A program made the position numbers and the translations under genes. From the NCBI GenBank assembly GCA_005792865.1, contig SXQR01000208.1:1-25423 (forward strand): 25,423 bases of DNA. Reading direction: 5' to 3'. Below the pieces are notes generated by a model, which did no database searches, was not told where the DNA came from, and worked only from the letters and a program-made list of their open reading frames with translations. Position 1 is the first letter of the stretch. Each line of letters starts with the position of its first letter. This document shows positions 7,101-14,148 of this stretch, one piece after another. This stretch comes from Flavobacterium sp. (lineage in GTDB: Bacteria; Bacteroidota; Bacteroidia; Flavobacteriales; Flavobacteriaceae).

Positions 7101-7839
7101 TTCCAATTCGGAGCGCGAGATGGCGCACGCGATGCATCTGGCCGGTTTCGAAGTGCGCGACGTGCACATGACCGACCTGATTTCCGGGCGCGAGACGCTT
7201 GAGGACATCTCGTTTCTTGGCGCGGTGGGCGGATTTTCAAATTCGGATGTGCTGGGCTCAGCCAAAGGCTGGGCAGGCGCCTTCCTCTACAACGAACGGG
7301 CCCGGACGGCTCTCGAGAATTTCTTTTCCAGGCCCGACACCTTGTCGGTGGGTATCTGCAACGGTTGCCAGTTGTTCATTGAACTGGGGCTGATCAATCC
7401 AGATCACGACCGCAAACCGCGGATGCTTCACAACCAGAGCGGCAAGCACGAGAGCGGGTTTACGTCGGTCAGGATCGGCGAGAACAGTTCGGTGATGCTG
7501 TCGAGCCTGGCGGGAACGACCCTGGGCGTCTGGATTTCGCACGGCGAGGGACGGTTTGACCTGCCTTATGACGAGTCCCGATATGACATCGTCGCCAAAT
7601 ATGCCTATGAAGGTTACCCCGCCAATCCCAACGGATCGCATTTTGACGTCGCGATGATGGCCGACCGCACCGGCAGGCACCTGGTGATGATGCCGCACAT
7701 CGAGCGGTCCATCTTCCCGTGGAACTGGGCTTATTACCCGGATGGGCGCACCGATAAAATTTCACCGTGGATCGAGGCGTTCGTCAATGCGCAGAAGTGG
7801 GTTGAGGTTAAACATCCGGTCTCTCCAATCCCGAGTTAG
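4171..7839 (+). CDS. purL: Phosphoribosylformylglycinamidine synthase, large single-chain form
   Basis: Catalyses ATP- and glutamine-dependent conversion of FGAR to FGAM, step four of purine synthesis; cytosolic. At 1222 residues it is the fused large type (E. coli about 1295). Order: N-terminal PurS-like part (about 1-130), linker, two AIRS-type halves with the ADP/FGAR sites (about 160-980), and a class I glutamine amidotransferase domain (about 1000-1222). Visible motifs: SQINSEHCRHKIFNG at about 155-169, KAETHNFPTTVEPFNGAATG-type nucleotide loop at about 245, and nucleophile elbow GICNGCQ with Cys1063. The C-terminal PHIER motif supplies His1176 and Glu1178. The start at 4171 is fixed by the promoter 20 nt upstream. 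The gene stands alone, with a strong terminator 15 nt after the stop. No frameshift or missing catalytic residue was seen. Confidence 0.97.
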   Translation: MIHFFGDEKAMVFAVQAQGEFTSEDIAKLNWLFGNAQKIEKSVLTDFFVGPRAAMITPWSTNAVEITQNMCIPGIIRIEEFRHCREDEAFDPMLFQRYNRLGQDVFTIDIQPEPIREIGDIAAFNASEGLALSDDEVEYLENLSAKLSRPLTDSEVFGFSQINSEHCRHKIFNGTFVIDGNEMPQSLFRMIKQTSAAHPNSIVSAYKDNVAFTKGPEVVQFAPASADKPDIYVEKTFESVISLKAETHNFPTTVEPFNGAATGSGGEIRDRLAGGQGSLPLAGTAVYMTSYPRVADRPWERSMAQRNWLDQTPLDILIKASNGASDFGNKFGQPLISGSVLTFEHAEDGRMLGYDKVIMQAGGIGYGKLSQAVKKQPAKGDRIVVLGGENYRIGMGGAAVSSADTGEMSSGIELNAIQRSNPEMQKRAANAVRGLVESDNNPIVSIHDHGAGGHLNCLSELVEATGGHIDLDKLPVGDPTLSAMEIIGNESQERMGLVIRGNDLETLERIASRERAPLYDVGEVSDDHRFRFESSASGQKPMDLDLGDMFGSSPKTVMADTRISREYETPHYEASKIREYLENVLRLESVACKDWLTNKVDRCVGGRVAKQQCAGPIQLPLNNVGVMALDFKGKHGIATSIGHSPMTALVDPAAGSRNAIAEALTNIVFAPLSEGLKSVSLSANWMWPCKNQGEDARLYDAVKACSDFAIALGINIPTGKDSLSMKQKYPDGEVISPGTVIISAAGHCDDITRVVEPVAKIGGGGLYLVDFSGHAPALGGSAFMQTLNAVGSNIPDIVDPTYFAQAFDAVQQIIREGRVTAGHDVGSGGLVTTILEMLFADNGLGADIDLSSHGSDAVAALFAENAAVVMQMQDEAAQQLIINGIRVAKIGTLNDLAELNLTLGDNKFALAVPAMRDTWYSTSYLLDQKQSGEQKARERFENYKKQPLRFTFPSHFDGQMPTAGIARPKAAILREKGSNSEREMAHAMHLAGFEVRDVHMTDLISGRETLEDISFLGAVGGFSNSDVLGSAKGWAGAFLYNERARTALENFFSRPDTLSVGICNGCQLFIELGLINPDHDRKPRMLHNQSGKHESGFTSVRIGENSSVMLSSLAGTTLGVWISHGEGRFDLPYDESRYDIVAKYAYEGYPANPNGSHFDVAMMADRTGRHLVMMPHIERSIFPWNWAYYPDGRTDKISPWIEAFVNAQKWVEVKHPVSPIPS

Positions 7840-7854
7840 GGATGGAAGCGGCAC

Positions 7855-7886
7855 AAAAAAAACCGTGCTTTCCACACGGTTTTTTT
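7855..7886. terminator. Bidirectional intrinsic terminator between purL and the phosphatase gene
   Basis: An A-run (7855-7862), stem CCGTG (7863-7867), 7-nt loop, stem CACGG (7875-7879) and T-run (7880-7886). Pairing of the A- and T-runs extends the stem. The symmetry lets it end purL on the plus strand and the sulfatase-phosphatase operon on the minus strand, 32 nt past that operon's stop. Confidence 0.9.
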
Positions 7887-7918
7887 GTACAGCGGACAGC
7901 CCGGGCTTTAGCAACGCC

Positions 7919-8491
7919 CTAACGGACAGAATCCTTACGTTTCACATAGGACTTGAGAAATTCACCCTTTGGCGTGCCGTGGTCAAAGGAGCTGAAGATG
8001 ACCGGGAATGCGGCCTTCTTTCGCGCCTGGTCGTTTTCAAATCCCTCGTATTCAATGCGATAGACCGCCGAATACACCTGTGCGCGCCCAATGCCGTGGT
8101 AGCAATGGATCAGGACGGGATAATTGGACTTGTCGTCCATGATCTTGTAAAATTTGTCGAGGTTGTCTTTTCTTGGAACCTGCTCCGACGGGATATTGTA
8201 ATAGTTGAGCCCGGGGATTTTGGCCGCGGCGTCGCGTTCGGCGTTGATCTGGGTCCAGTTTTCCGGATTGTTGATCTTGTCCCGGGTCACCGGGCCCCGG
8301 AGGTCCACGATGGACTTGATATTGTACTTCTGGACGTAATCGGCAATCTTTTCAGGCGGTATCACACCTGATTTGTAAACTTTTCCCTCGCTGATTTCCA
8401 TGAACCGGTAGTTGAAATACACGTCATAAATCTTCCAAACGCCCGCGGCGACGGCCACTACGGCGACAAAAATCCATATTTTCTTTTTCAT
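7919..8491 (-). CDS. Membrane-anchored CX5R (dual-specificity/tyrosine-type) phosphatase
   Basis: 190 residues. MKKKIWIFVAVVAVAAGVW is a single N-terminal transmembrane anchor; by the positive-inside rule the catalytic domain should face the periplasm. The catalytic loop is HCYHGIGR (His129, Cys130, Arg136), the CX5R signature, with a SIVDLRG segment at about 60-66 typical of the DSP/Siw14-like branch. The substrate cannot be read from sequence; protein phosphotyrosine, phospholipid or sugar phosphate are all possible. Its ATG overlaps the stop of the upstream sulfatase gene (ATGA, 8488-8491), so the two are probably co-translated and act together. The frame extends 20 codons further upstream, but that part lies inside the sulfatase gene and lacks a signal, so MKKK is taken as the start. 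Transcription likely ends at the hairpin 7855-7886. Confidence 0.83.
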   Translation of the reverse strand: MKKKIWIFVAVVAVAAGVWKIYDVYFNYRFMEISEGKVYKSGVIPPEKIADYVQKYNIKSIVDLRGPVTRDKINNPENWTQINAERDAAAKIPGLNYYNIPSEQVPRKDNLDKFYKIMDDKSNYPVLIHCYHGIGRAQVYSAVYRIEYEGFENDQARKKAAFPVIFSSFDHGTPKGEFLKSYVKRKDSVR

Positions 8492-10425
8492 TTGGGGCCT
8501 AATTTCCTTTGGGTGATGCGGTACATGTAATCCTGGACCAATGCCTTGCACCGCAGTTCAAGCGAGTCCATTTTTGGGGTGCGCGCGTTTAGCAAATTGC
8601 GTTCCATTCCCTTATCGTCAGCGGCAAAAAAACCGGTCGCTTTCTTGCCGTCAAACGTGCAAATATAACCGCCCGAGAAATACTGGTACTGGTTTGCCGA
8701 ATATTTTATGACAAACGGATCCACCCGGGAATCGCCAAGCAGGCTCCGGCCCCAGCTCCTGAAAGGTTTTTCGTACCCTATCATGTCGAGGATCGTGGGA
8801 TAAATGTCGATCTGCTGCGCAAGTTTGTCGTTGACCCCCTTAAAATCGCGGCCGGGACGGTAGATCAGGATCGGCACGGTGTTCTTCATGAATTCCTTTT
8901 TGTACTGATCGTAATAAATGGTATTGCCGTGGTCAGCGACAAGGACGAAGATCGTGTTGTTGAACCAGGCCTGTTTTTGTGCCGATTGAAAAAACCGCCG
9001 GAGTGCAAAATCGGTATAACCGATGGTCTTGTGGATGTTGACATCGCCCTCGGGGAACTTCCCTTCATACTGCGCCGGGACCTCGTAGGGCTCGTGGGAG
9101 GAAACGGTGAAGATCGTGGAGAAAAAGGGCTGCTTCTCCTTGCCCAGGTTGTTGCAGAAATACTGGAAAAACGGCTCGTCCCAAATGCCCCATACCCCGT
9201 CAAACTGCGAATCGTCATTGAACTCGGTCTTGCCGTAATAGCGGTCGATCCCGAGTATGTTGGCAAACCCCAGGAACCCCATCGACCCGTTTGGCGCGCC
9301 GTGGTAGAAGGATGTGGTGTAGCCCTCGGATTTCAGGACGGATACAAGCGATTCTATGGGTTGCTTGGCATAAGGCGACGAGGTGAATGCCTCGCGGAAA
9401 GACGGAATCCCGGCCAGGATCGATGACATGCCGTGGATGGACTTGTGTCCGTTTGCGTAGGCGTTTGTGAAGATCATGCTGTGCGCGGCGAGCGAATCCA
9501 CAAAAGGCGAATATCCCTTATATCCCGGAATTCCGGAATCGCGGTTGAAAGATGCGATGTATTCGCGGCCGTAACTCTCCAGGATGAAGATGACAACGTT
9601 GGGCCGCGAAGGCTTTACCTTGCGGTACTCCTTGTACGGGACCGCAAGCTGTTCGGCCAATGGCTGCGGCATGTAATCCATTCTTCTGAAAGTCTTGATG
9701 CCCAGCGTCCTGAAAAACGCAAATGGCGTGTTCAGGACCACGTCTGCCTGCGCCGGGACCCGCACGTGACGGCTCGCATCGACAAGGTTGATGGGCCGGG
9801 TGCTCTTCTTGAAATCGCCGCGGATCCCGCCCACGCAAAGCGTTGCGATCATCAGCAGGGCGATGAGGCTCGTGCCGAAATAGGTTTTTGAAAAATTTCG
9901 TTCGGCCGGTTCGACGCGGATCCAATTATAGGCCCTGACCCATAGCAGCGACATCGCGATGAAGAGGGCGAAAACATGCCAGTAATTGACCAGGAAATTG
10001 CCCAATAGGGCCACCTTGTTCTGTTCGTGCTCAAGGGAATCCATGAAGGCCAGCGTGGTGCGGGCAAAGGTGAAGCGATAATAGATGAAATCGACGAAAT
10101 TGAGCGAATAGGCCAAAAGGTTGGTGACCAGGTACAGGACCTTCAGCATATTTTGATAGCCCCGTGTGGCGTTGAAACCTGTTGGCAGAACCGATAATAT
10201 AATGAATAGCGCGTTGACGTAAAGGATTGCCGTGGTGTCGAAGGCCAGCCCGTGCCATGCGAGTTTGGCGAATTCAAAAACCGATGCAACTTCCATCAGG
10301 TCTGCATTATATAGCCAGAAAAGGACCCGCGCCACCATGTAGAAGGCGAAAGCCAGCCCGATCCTGAAAAACAGGGCCTTATATTCGGTAAGCCTTGGAA
10401 GCCGGAAGGGGTTGTTCTTGACCAT
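8488..10425 (-). CDS. LTA synthase-like sulfatase-superfamily membrane protein (phosphoglycerol-transferase type)
   Basis: 645 residues. Five predicted transmembrane helices fill about residues 15-200, followed by an extracytoplasmic alkaline phosphatase/sulfatase-fold domain. Motifs (numbered from the ATG at 10425): ILESYG with metal ligand Glu283, NGHKSIHGMSSILAGIPS with Ser329 at the nucleophile position where Staphylococcus LtaS has Thr, SSHEPYE, and ADHGN with Asp498/His499. The LtaS/OpgB family transfers glycerol-phosphate or phosphoethanolamine to lipids and glycans; the Gram-negative Bacteroidota members are poorly characterised, so the acceptor is unknown. The longest frame begins at a TTG at 10437, but that codon overlaps the -7 box; the ATG at 10425 is preferred. 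It is first in a two-gene operon with the phosphatase. Confidence 0.87.
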   Translation of the reverse strand: MVKNNPFRLPRLTEYKALFFRIGLAFAFYMVARVLFWLYNADLMEVASVFEFAKLAWHGLAFDTTAILYVNALFIILSVLPTGFNATRGYQNMLKVLYLVTNLLAYSLNFVDFIYYRFTFARTTLAFMDSLEHEQNKVALLGNFLVNYWHVFALFIAMSLLWVRAYNWIRVEPAERNFSKTYFGTSLIALLMIATLCVGGIRGDFKKSTRPINLVDASRHVRVPAQADVVLNTPFAFFRTLGIKTFRRMDYMPQPLAEQLAVPYKEYRKVKPSRPNVVIFILESYGREYIASFNRDSGIPGYKGYSPFVDSLAAHSMIFTNAYANGHKSIHGMSSILAGIPSFREAFTSSPYAKQPIESLVSVLKSEGYTTSFYHGAPNGSMGFLGFANILGIDRYYGKTEFNDDSQFDGVWGIWDEPFFQYFCNNLGKEKQPFFSTIFTVSSHEPYEVPAQYEGKFPEGDVNIHKTIGYTDFALRRFFQSAQKQAWFNNTIFVLVADHGNTIYYDQYKKEFMKNTVPILIYRPGRDFKGVNDKLAQQIDIYPTILDMIGYEKPFRSWGRSLLGDSRVDPFVIKYSANQYQYFSGGYICTFDGKKATGFFAADDKGMERNLLNARTPKMDSLELRCKALVQDYMYRITQRKLGPK

Positions 10426-10434
10426 TTTCGCCTG

Positions 10435-10442
10435 CAAAGCTA
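10435..10442 (-). promoter_or_regulatory. -7 box of the sulfatase-phosphatase operon
   Basis: On the minus strand TAGCTTTG matches TAnnTTTG exactly and ends 9 nt before the ATG at 10425, implying a leader of only a few nucleotides. A clear TTG at -33 is missing (TTCGG at the distance expected). Confidence 0.48.
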
Positions 10443-10491
10443 AAGATTTCCCGCTTTGGCACCGAAACTTTTACGGTTTACGGGATAATCG

Positions 10492-10499
10492 TTAATTTG
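10492..10499 (+). promoter_or_regulatory. Possible -7 box of the acyl-CoA ligase gene
   Basis: TTAATTTG differs at one base from TAnnTTTG and lies 14 nt before the ATG at 10514. The 88-bp divergent intergenic region would then hold both promoters. No convincing -33 element was seen. Confidence 0.33.
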
Positions 10500-10513
10500 C
10501 CGAAAAAATAGCG

Positions 10514-12289
10514 ATGGCAACCATCACCCGATTATTCGACTTTCCGTACCATCAACTCGAGCAATACGACATTCCCGACGCGCTCGTGACCAAGTCCGAT
10601 GGAAAATGGGTGCCGACCTCGACCCGCGGATACATCGAAAAGGCAAACCGCATCTCGCGCGCCCTGCTGCGGATGGGCGTGCAACCCGGCGACAAGATCG
10701 CGGTGATATCCTCCACCAACCGCACCGAATGGAACATCCTCGACATCGGGGTTTTGCAGACCGGCGCCCAGAACGTACCGATCTATCCCACGATCTCGGA
10801 GGCCGATTACGAATATATCCTGAACCATTCCGGCGCGACCTACTGCTTTGTATCGGATGCCGAGGTCCTGCGCAAGGTCAACCTTATCCGCCAGAATGTG
10901 CCGAATCTCCGGGAAGTGTACAGTTTTGACCGCCTGCCCGGCTGCAGGAATTGGGACGAGCTTCTTGAACTCGGAACGGATGATGCCAACCAGTCCGAGG
11001 TGCGAGGCCGCATGGACGCGATCCTTCCCACCGACCTCGCCACGATCATTTACACCTCCGGCACGACCGGAAAGCCAAAGGGCGTCATGCTCTCCCACGA
11101 CAATATCGTCTCAAACGTGCTCTGCAGCGAGCAACGGATTCCTTTTGATGCGGGCAAGACCAAGGCACTCAGCTTTCTCCCCATCTGCCACATTTTTGAG
11201 CGGATGGTGCTATACCTCTACCAATATTACGGCGTTGGGATTTACTTTGCCGAATCCATCGAGAAGCTGAGCGACAACCTCAAGGAAGTCCGTCCGCACG
11301 TCATTACCGCCGTGCCCAGGCTTTTGGAAAAGGTTTACGACAAGATCTACGCGAAAGGTGCCGCGCTAACGGGCGTGAAAAAGAAGCTGTTTTTCTGGGC
11401 GATCGATCTTGGCCTGAAATACGAACCGTACGGGCAAAATGGCTGGTGGTATGAATTCCAGTTAGGCATGGCGCGCAAACTGATCTTTTCCAAGTGGAAA
11501 GAAGGCCTTGGCGGCAACCTGAACCTGATGGTATCGGGAAGCGCGGCCCTGCAACCCAGGCTTGCGCGCGTCTTCGCCGCGGCCGGCATTCCGGTCATGG
11601 AAGGCTACGGATTGACCGAGACCTCGCCCGTCATCGCGGTCAATGACATGCGAAACGGCGGCTTCAGGATCGGGACGGTGGGACGTGTGATCCCGCGGGT
11701 CGAAGTCAAGATTGCGGCCGACGGTGAAATCCTCTGTAAGGGTCCGAATGTCATGCTCGGCTATTACAAAGACCCCGAAAAAACGGCCGAGGCCATCGTG
11801 GACGGATATTTCCACACGGGCGACATCGGCGAAATTGACAAGGACGGCTTTTTAAGGATCACCGACCGCAAGAAGGAGATGTTCAAGACCTCGGGCGGCA
11901 AATACATTGCCCCGCAGTTGCTCGAAAACGCGATGAAGCAATCCAGGTTCATCGAGCAGATCATGGTCGTGGGCGACGGCGAAAAGATGCCGGCAGCCCT
12001 GATCCAGCCCAATTTCGAGTTCATACGCGAATGGGCGCGCCTGCACGAAATTGACCTTCCTGCATCGCAGGATGCCATCGTGACCGACCGGCGCGTCATT
12101 GACCGCATCGCCGAGGAAGTGTCCAGGCTCAATGACCAGTTTGGCAACTACGAGAAAATCAAGAAATTTGAACTTACGCCGGACATTTGGTCCATTGACG
12201 GCGGGCACCTTACCCCAACGATGAAACTCAAGCGCAAGGCGGTGCGGGATATTTATTCGGCTTTATACGACCGGATATACCGCGATTGA
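10514..12289 (+). CDS. Long-chain fatty acid-CoA ligase (AMP-forming, FadD15/ACSL type)
   Basis: 591 residues, an ANL-superfamily adenylate-forming enzyme that activates fatty acids to acyl-CoA using ATP; probably membrane-associated. Motifs in order: P-loop-like A3 TIIYTSGTTGKPKG at about 177-190, FLPICHIFER at about 222, A5 EGYGLTETSP at about 362-371, the A7 segment YFHTGDIGEIDKDGF at about 432-446, the A8 hinge ITDRKKEMFKTSGGKYIAPQ at about 448-467, and the catalytic Lys region LTPTMKLKRKA near 570. Length and motif spacing match bacterial LC-FACS proteins rather than short-chain acetyl-CoA synthetases. Start ATG at 10514 is preceded by an AAAAAATAGCG leader without a good Shine-Dalgarno. 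It is a single gene, divergent from the sulfatase operon; a weak inverted repeat follows. Confidence 0.93.
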   Translation: MATITRLFDFPYHQLEQYDIPDALVTKSDGKWVPTSTRGYIEKANRISRALLRMGVQPGDKIAVISSTNRTEWNILDIGVLQTGAQNVPIYPTISEADYEYILNHSGATYCFVSDAEVLRKVNLIRQNVPNLREVYSFDRLPGCRNWDELLELGTDDANQSEVRGRMDAILPTDLATIIYTSGTTGKPKGVMLSHDNIVSNVLCSEQRIPFDAGKTKALSFLPICHIFERMVLYLYQYYGVGIYFAESIEKLSDNLKEVRPHVITAVPRLLEKVYDKIYAKGAALTGVKKKLFFWAIDLGLKYEPYGQNGWWYEFQLGMARKLIFSKWKEGLGGNLNLMVSGSAALQPRLARVFAAAGIPVMEGYGLTETSPVIAVNDMRNGGFRIGTVGRVIPRVEVKIAADGEILCKGPNVMLGYYKDPEKTAEAIVDGYFHTGDIGEIDKDGFLRITDRKKEMFKTSGGKYIAPQLLENAMKQSRFIEQIMVVGDGEKMPAALIQPNFEFIREWARLHEIDLPASQDAIVTDRRVIDRIAEEVSRLNDQFGNYEKIKKFELTPDIWSIDGGHLTPTMKLKRKAVRDIYSALYDRIYRD

Positions 12290-12299
12290 TGTTTATAAG

Positions 12300-12324
12300 T
12301 TTGTGGATAACGCGGTTCCACAAA
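12300..12324 (+). other. Inverted repeat after the acyl-CoA ligase gene
   Basis: TTTGTGG (12300-12306), an 11-nt loop and CCACAAA (12318-12324) form a perfect 7-bp stem 11 nt past the stop codon. It is not followed by a T-run, so it is either a weak terminator or an operator-like site for the next gene. Confidence 0.4.
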
Positions 12325-12385
12325 TGTTAAAATCCGCATTGGATTGGTAGTAATTTTAATCAAACCAATTAAAAACCAATGCTTT

Positions 12386-12781
12386 ATGAAAACAGGTAAT
12401 TTTATTGCAGCAGGCATCGCCGGTGGTATCAGCGACTTTTTGCTCGGTTGGGTTTTCTACGGGATCCTCTTCCACGAGTACTTTGCGACCGGGGAACCCA
12501 ACATGGCGATGATCGTGGGCGGATGCATGAGCTTCGGCTTTTTGATCTCCTATATCTTTGTCCGGTGGGCCAATCTCATGACTTTTTCCTCCGGCGCGAT
12601 GGGCGGTGCCGTACTGGGCATCATCATGGGTTTCATGAATAACTTCTTCATGTTCAGCGACGATCCGGCCGTGGATTGGACCCGGTTCCTGCTCGATGTT
12701 GGCATCAGCATCGTCATTGGCGCGCTCGTGGGCGGGGTGGTTGCGGCCATTAATGGCGCCATGTCGCGCAAGGCTGGATGA
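12386..12781 (+). CDS. Small conserved membrane protein, function unknown
   Basis: 131 residues, almost entirely hydrophobic, with about four predicted transmembrane helices (roughly residues 5-27, 38-58, 65-87 and 103-125) and glycine-rich helix faces (AGIAGGISDFLLGW, GAMGGAVLGIIMG, ALVGGVVAAINGAM). I recognise it only as a type found in Flavobacteria and cannot name a function. The frame opens at 12344, but the ATG at 12386 begins the natural MKTGNFIAAGIAGG start. It is not obviously co-transcribed with the ligase: 96 bp and an inverted repeat separate them. A strong terminator follows 23 nt after the stop. Confidence 0.75.
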   Translation: MKTGNFIAAGIAGGISDFLLGWVFYGILFHEYFATGEPNMAMIVGGCMSFGFLISYIFVRWANLMTFSSGAMGGAVLGIIMGFMNNFFMFSDDPAVDWTRFLLDVGISIVIGALVGGVVAAINGAMSRKAG

Positions 12782-12804
12782 GAATCTTGAATTTATTGAA
12801 GAGG

Positions 12805-12825
12805 GCTCCCGCGAGGGAGCTTTTT
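12805..12825 (+). terminator. Intrinsic terminator of the small membrane protein gene
   Basis: Perfect stem GCTCCC/GGGAGC (12805-12810 and 12815-12820) with a GCGA tetraloop, followed by TTTTT. The T-run overlaps the stop codon of the convergent M23 gene (12824-12826). The opposite strand has no T-run after the stem, so it is directional for the plus strand. Confidence 0.85.
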
Positions 12826-13906
12826 AGTTTACGGCCGACACGACCGACCGGTGCACGAATCCACGCCGGCCATCGTCAGACCTGACGTGCAGCCAGTCGC
12901 GGCTCTGGCCCATGACCAAAAGGCGTGCACTTCTGGGCGCCTGCGCTATGACTTCACCGGCCACATCGGGAGATTTGCGAATATTGGCCCTGGCGGTCTT
13001 CACTTTGATGGCGGTTTTTGAAAATACTTTAAAATCGGAGATTGAAATGGGTTTGTGCCGATACACGAATGGCAACGGATCCACGGCACCCGATGCGGTA
13101 TAGATGCCAAAATGCAGATGAGGCGCCGTATGCTTCGCGTTTCCGGTATTCCCGACAAACCCCAAGGTGTCACCTGTCCGCACCCGTTGCCCTCCGGCCA
13201 CTGTGACCGCATCGAGGTGCGCGTAATAGATGGAGTGGCCAAAGAGCCCGGTGCGTTGCCAGACCTGCTTCCCTCCCAGCCCGCGCTCGCCGGTGTAGGT
13301 TATGAAACCGTCGGCAACAGCCACCACCGGCGTGCCGCGTTTGGCAAAAATGTCGATGCCCTCGTGGCGCCGTTTTCCGCCGTCGCGCTCATCGGCCCAA
13401 AAACTCTGGATCGATGCATTGCCCTTGCCCGCCACGGGAAAAGACAGGCTGGCATCGCGCTCGACCTTTAGCCGGAATAGGCCATTTGTCACCATTCCGG
13501 GTTGGACGATCAAACGGTGTGCTCCGGTCCTTTGGGCGGTGAACTGCACGGTACCCAGGGAATCCGATTCAACGAGTATGGCGTTGCCTGAACGCAGTTG
13601 GGAGAACACGGCACCGGGCGCATCGACCGACACCATAAGCCGTTCTCCCTGCTTCAGCATCATATCGTAAGACATTGCGGCGGTACTGTCGCTTATGAAA
13701 TTGCCCTGCTCGCCATAAGGCAACCTGATCGAAACCCCACCCGATATCGCCTCGCGATAGCCGTCCTGCCACCTTTGGACCAAGCGATGATCCCTGAATT
13801 TCTTCTGGTGCACCTCGCGCGCCGATCGGGTTGACGTCATATCGCCAACTCCCGAACAGGAAGCGGCAAACACACTCAAAATAAGCAAGAATTGAAAATT
13901 TTTCAT
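12824..13906 (-). CDS. M23 (LytM) metallopeptidase lipoprotein with C-terminal SH3-like domain
   Basis: 360 residues. MKNFQFLLILSVFAASC is a lipoprotein signal with Cys17 as the lipidated residue. Residues about 30-150 form an uncharacterised beta-rich region. The peptidase M23 domain (about 155-280) keeps its zinc ligands: HEGID with His181 and Asp185, and HLHFG with His263 and His265, so it should be an active peptidoglycan endopeptidase or amidase-type hydrolase of the periplasm/outer membrane. A bacterial SH3 domain follows (about 300-358: ANIRKSPD, WLHVRSDDGRRGFVHRS). The start at 13906 is set by the signal peptide; eleven upstream codons lack one. The start overlaps the stop of a possible small reading frame (ATGA, 13903-13906). 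It converges on the small membrane protein gene and is divergent from the sigma gene. Confidence 0.9.
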   Translation of the reverse strand: MKNFQFLLILSVFAASCSGVGDMTSTRSAREVHQKKFRDHRLVQRWQDGYREAISGGVSIRLPYGEQGNFISDSTAAMSYDMMLKQGERLMVSVDAPGAVFSQLRSGNAILVESDSLGTVQFTAQRTGAHRLIVQPGMVTNGLFRLKVERDASLSFPVAGKGNASIQSFWADERDGGKRRHEGIDIFAKRGTPVVAVADGFITYTGERGLGGKQVWQRTGLFGHSIYYAHLDAVTVAGGQRVRTGDTLGFVGNTGNAKHTAPHLHFGIYTASGAVDPLPFVYRHKPISISDFKVFSKTAIKVKTARANIRKSPDVAGEVIAQAPRSARLLVMGQSRDWLHVRSDDGRRGFVHRSVVSAVN

Positions 13907-14082
13907 CGGCGCCGCGCTTCGCCAAAAGCATGCCGCCAATCGCGCGGGAGAATTTTTTTGGCAATTTTATAAGGATTGTCGCAGATGATGCATGCGATGG
14001 TCATCACAATCTCTTTAACCGGGCCATGCATCACGCCATCAAGGAGGATGGCCATCGCAGACCGCACGCCACAAACCCGCAT
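13903..14082 (-). CDS. Possible small protein upstream of the M23 gene
   Basis: Open frame of 59 codons from an ATG at 14082, or 73 codons from a TTG at 14124. It contains MAILLDGVMHGPVKEIVM, a cysteine-bearing hydrophobic patch (IACIICD) and a basic tail (DWRHAFGEARRR). Its stop overlaps the M23 ATG as ATGA, the same coupling seen between proven pairs in this window, which is the main argument that it is real. I do not recognise it, and part of the frame could simply be leader sequence. The TTG version would overlap the presumed -7 region of the divergent sigma gene. Confidence 0.3.
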   Translation of the reverse strand: MRVCGVRSAMAILLDGVMHGPVKEIVMTIACIICDNPYKIAKKILPRDWRHAFGEARRR

Positions 14083-14124
14083 AAATAACTGGTAGATGTC
14101 GCACGGGAATTCGATAACTTTCAA

Positions 14125-14132
14125 TAAGTTTG
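14125..14132 (+). promoter_or_regulatory. -7 box of the sigma/anti-sigma operon
   Basis: TAAGTTTG matches TAnnTTTG exactly and lies 16 nt before the ATG at 14149. No good TTG is visible 17-23 nt upstream, so a housekeeping promoter is only moderately supported. Confidence 0.48.
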
Positions 14133-14148
14133 TGTAAACCCGCTGCCC

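Noticed and set aside
7742..8371. 209-codon plus-strand frame running through the purL end, terminator and phosphatase gene
   Set aside because: It crosses a strong terminator and lies antisense to a gene with an intact catalytic motif; no domain seen.
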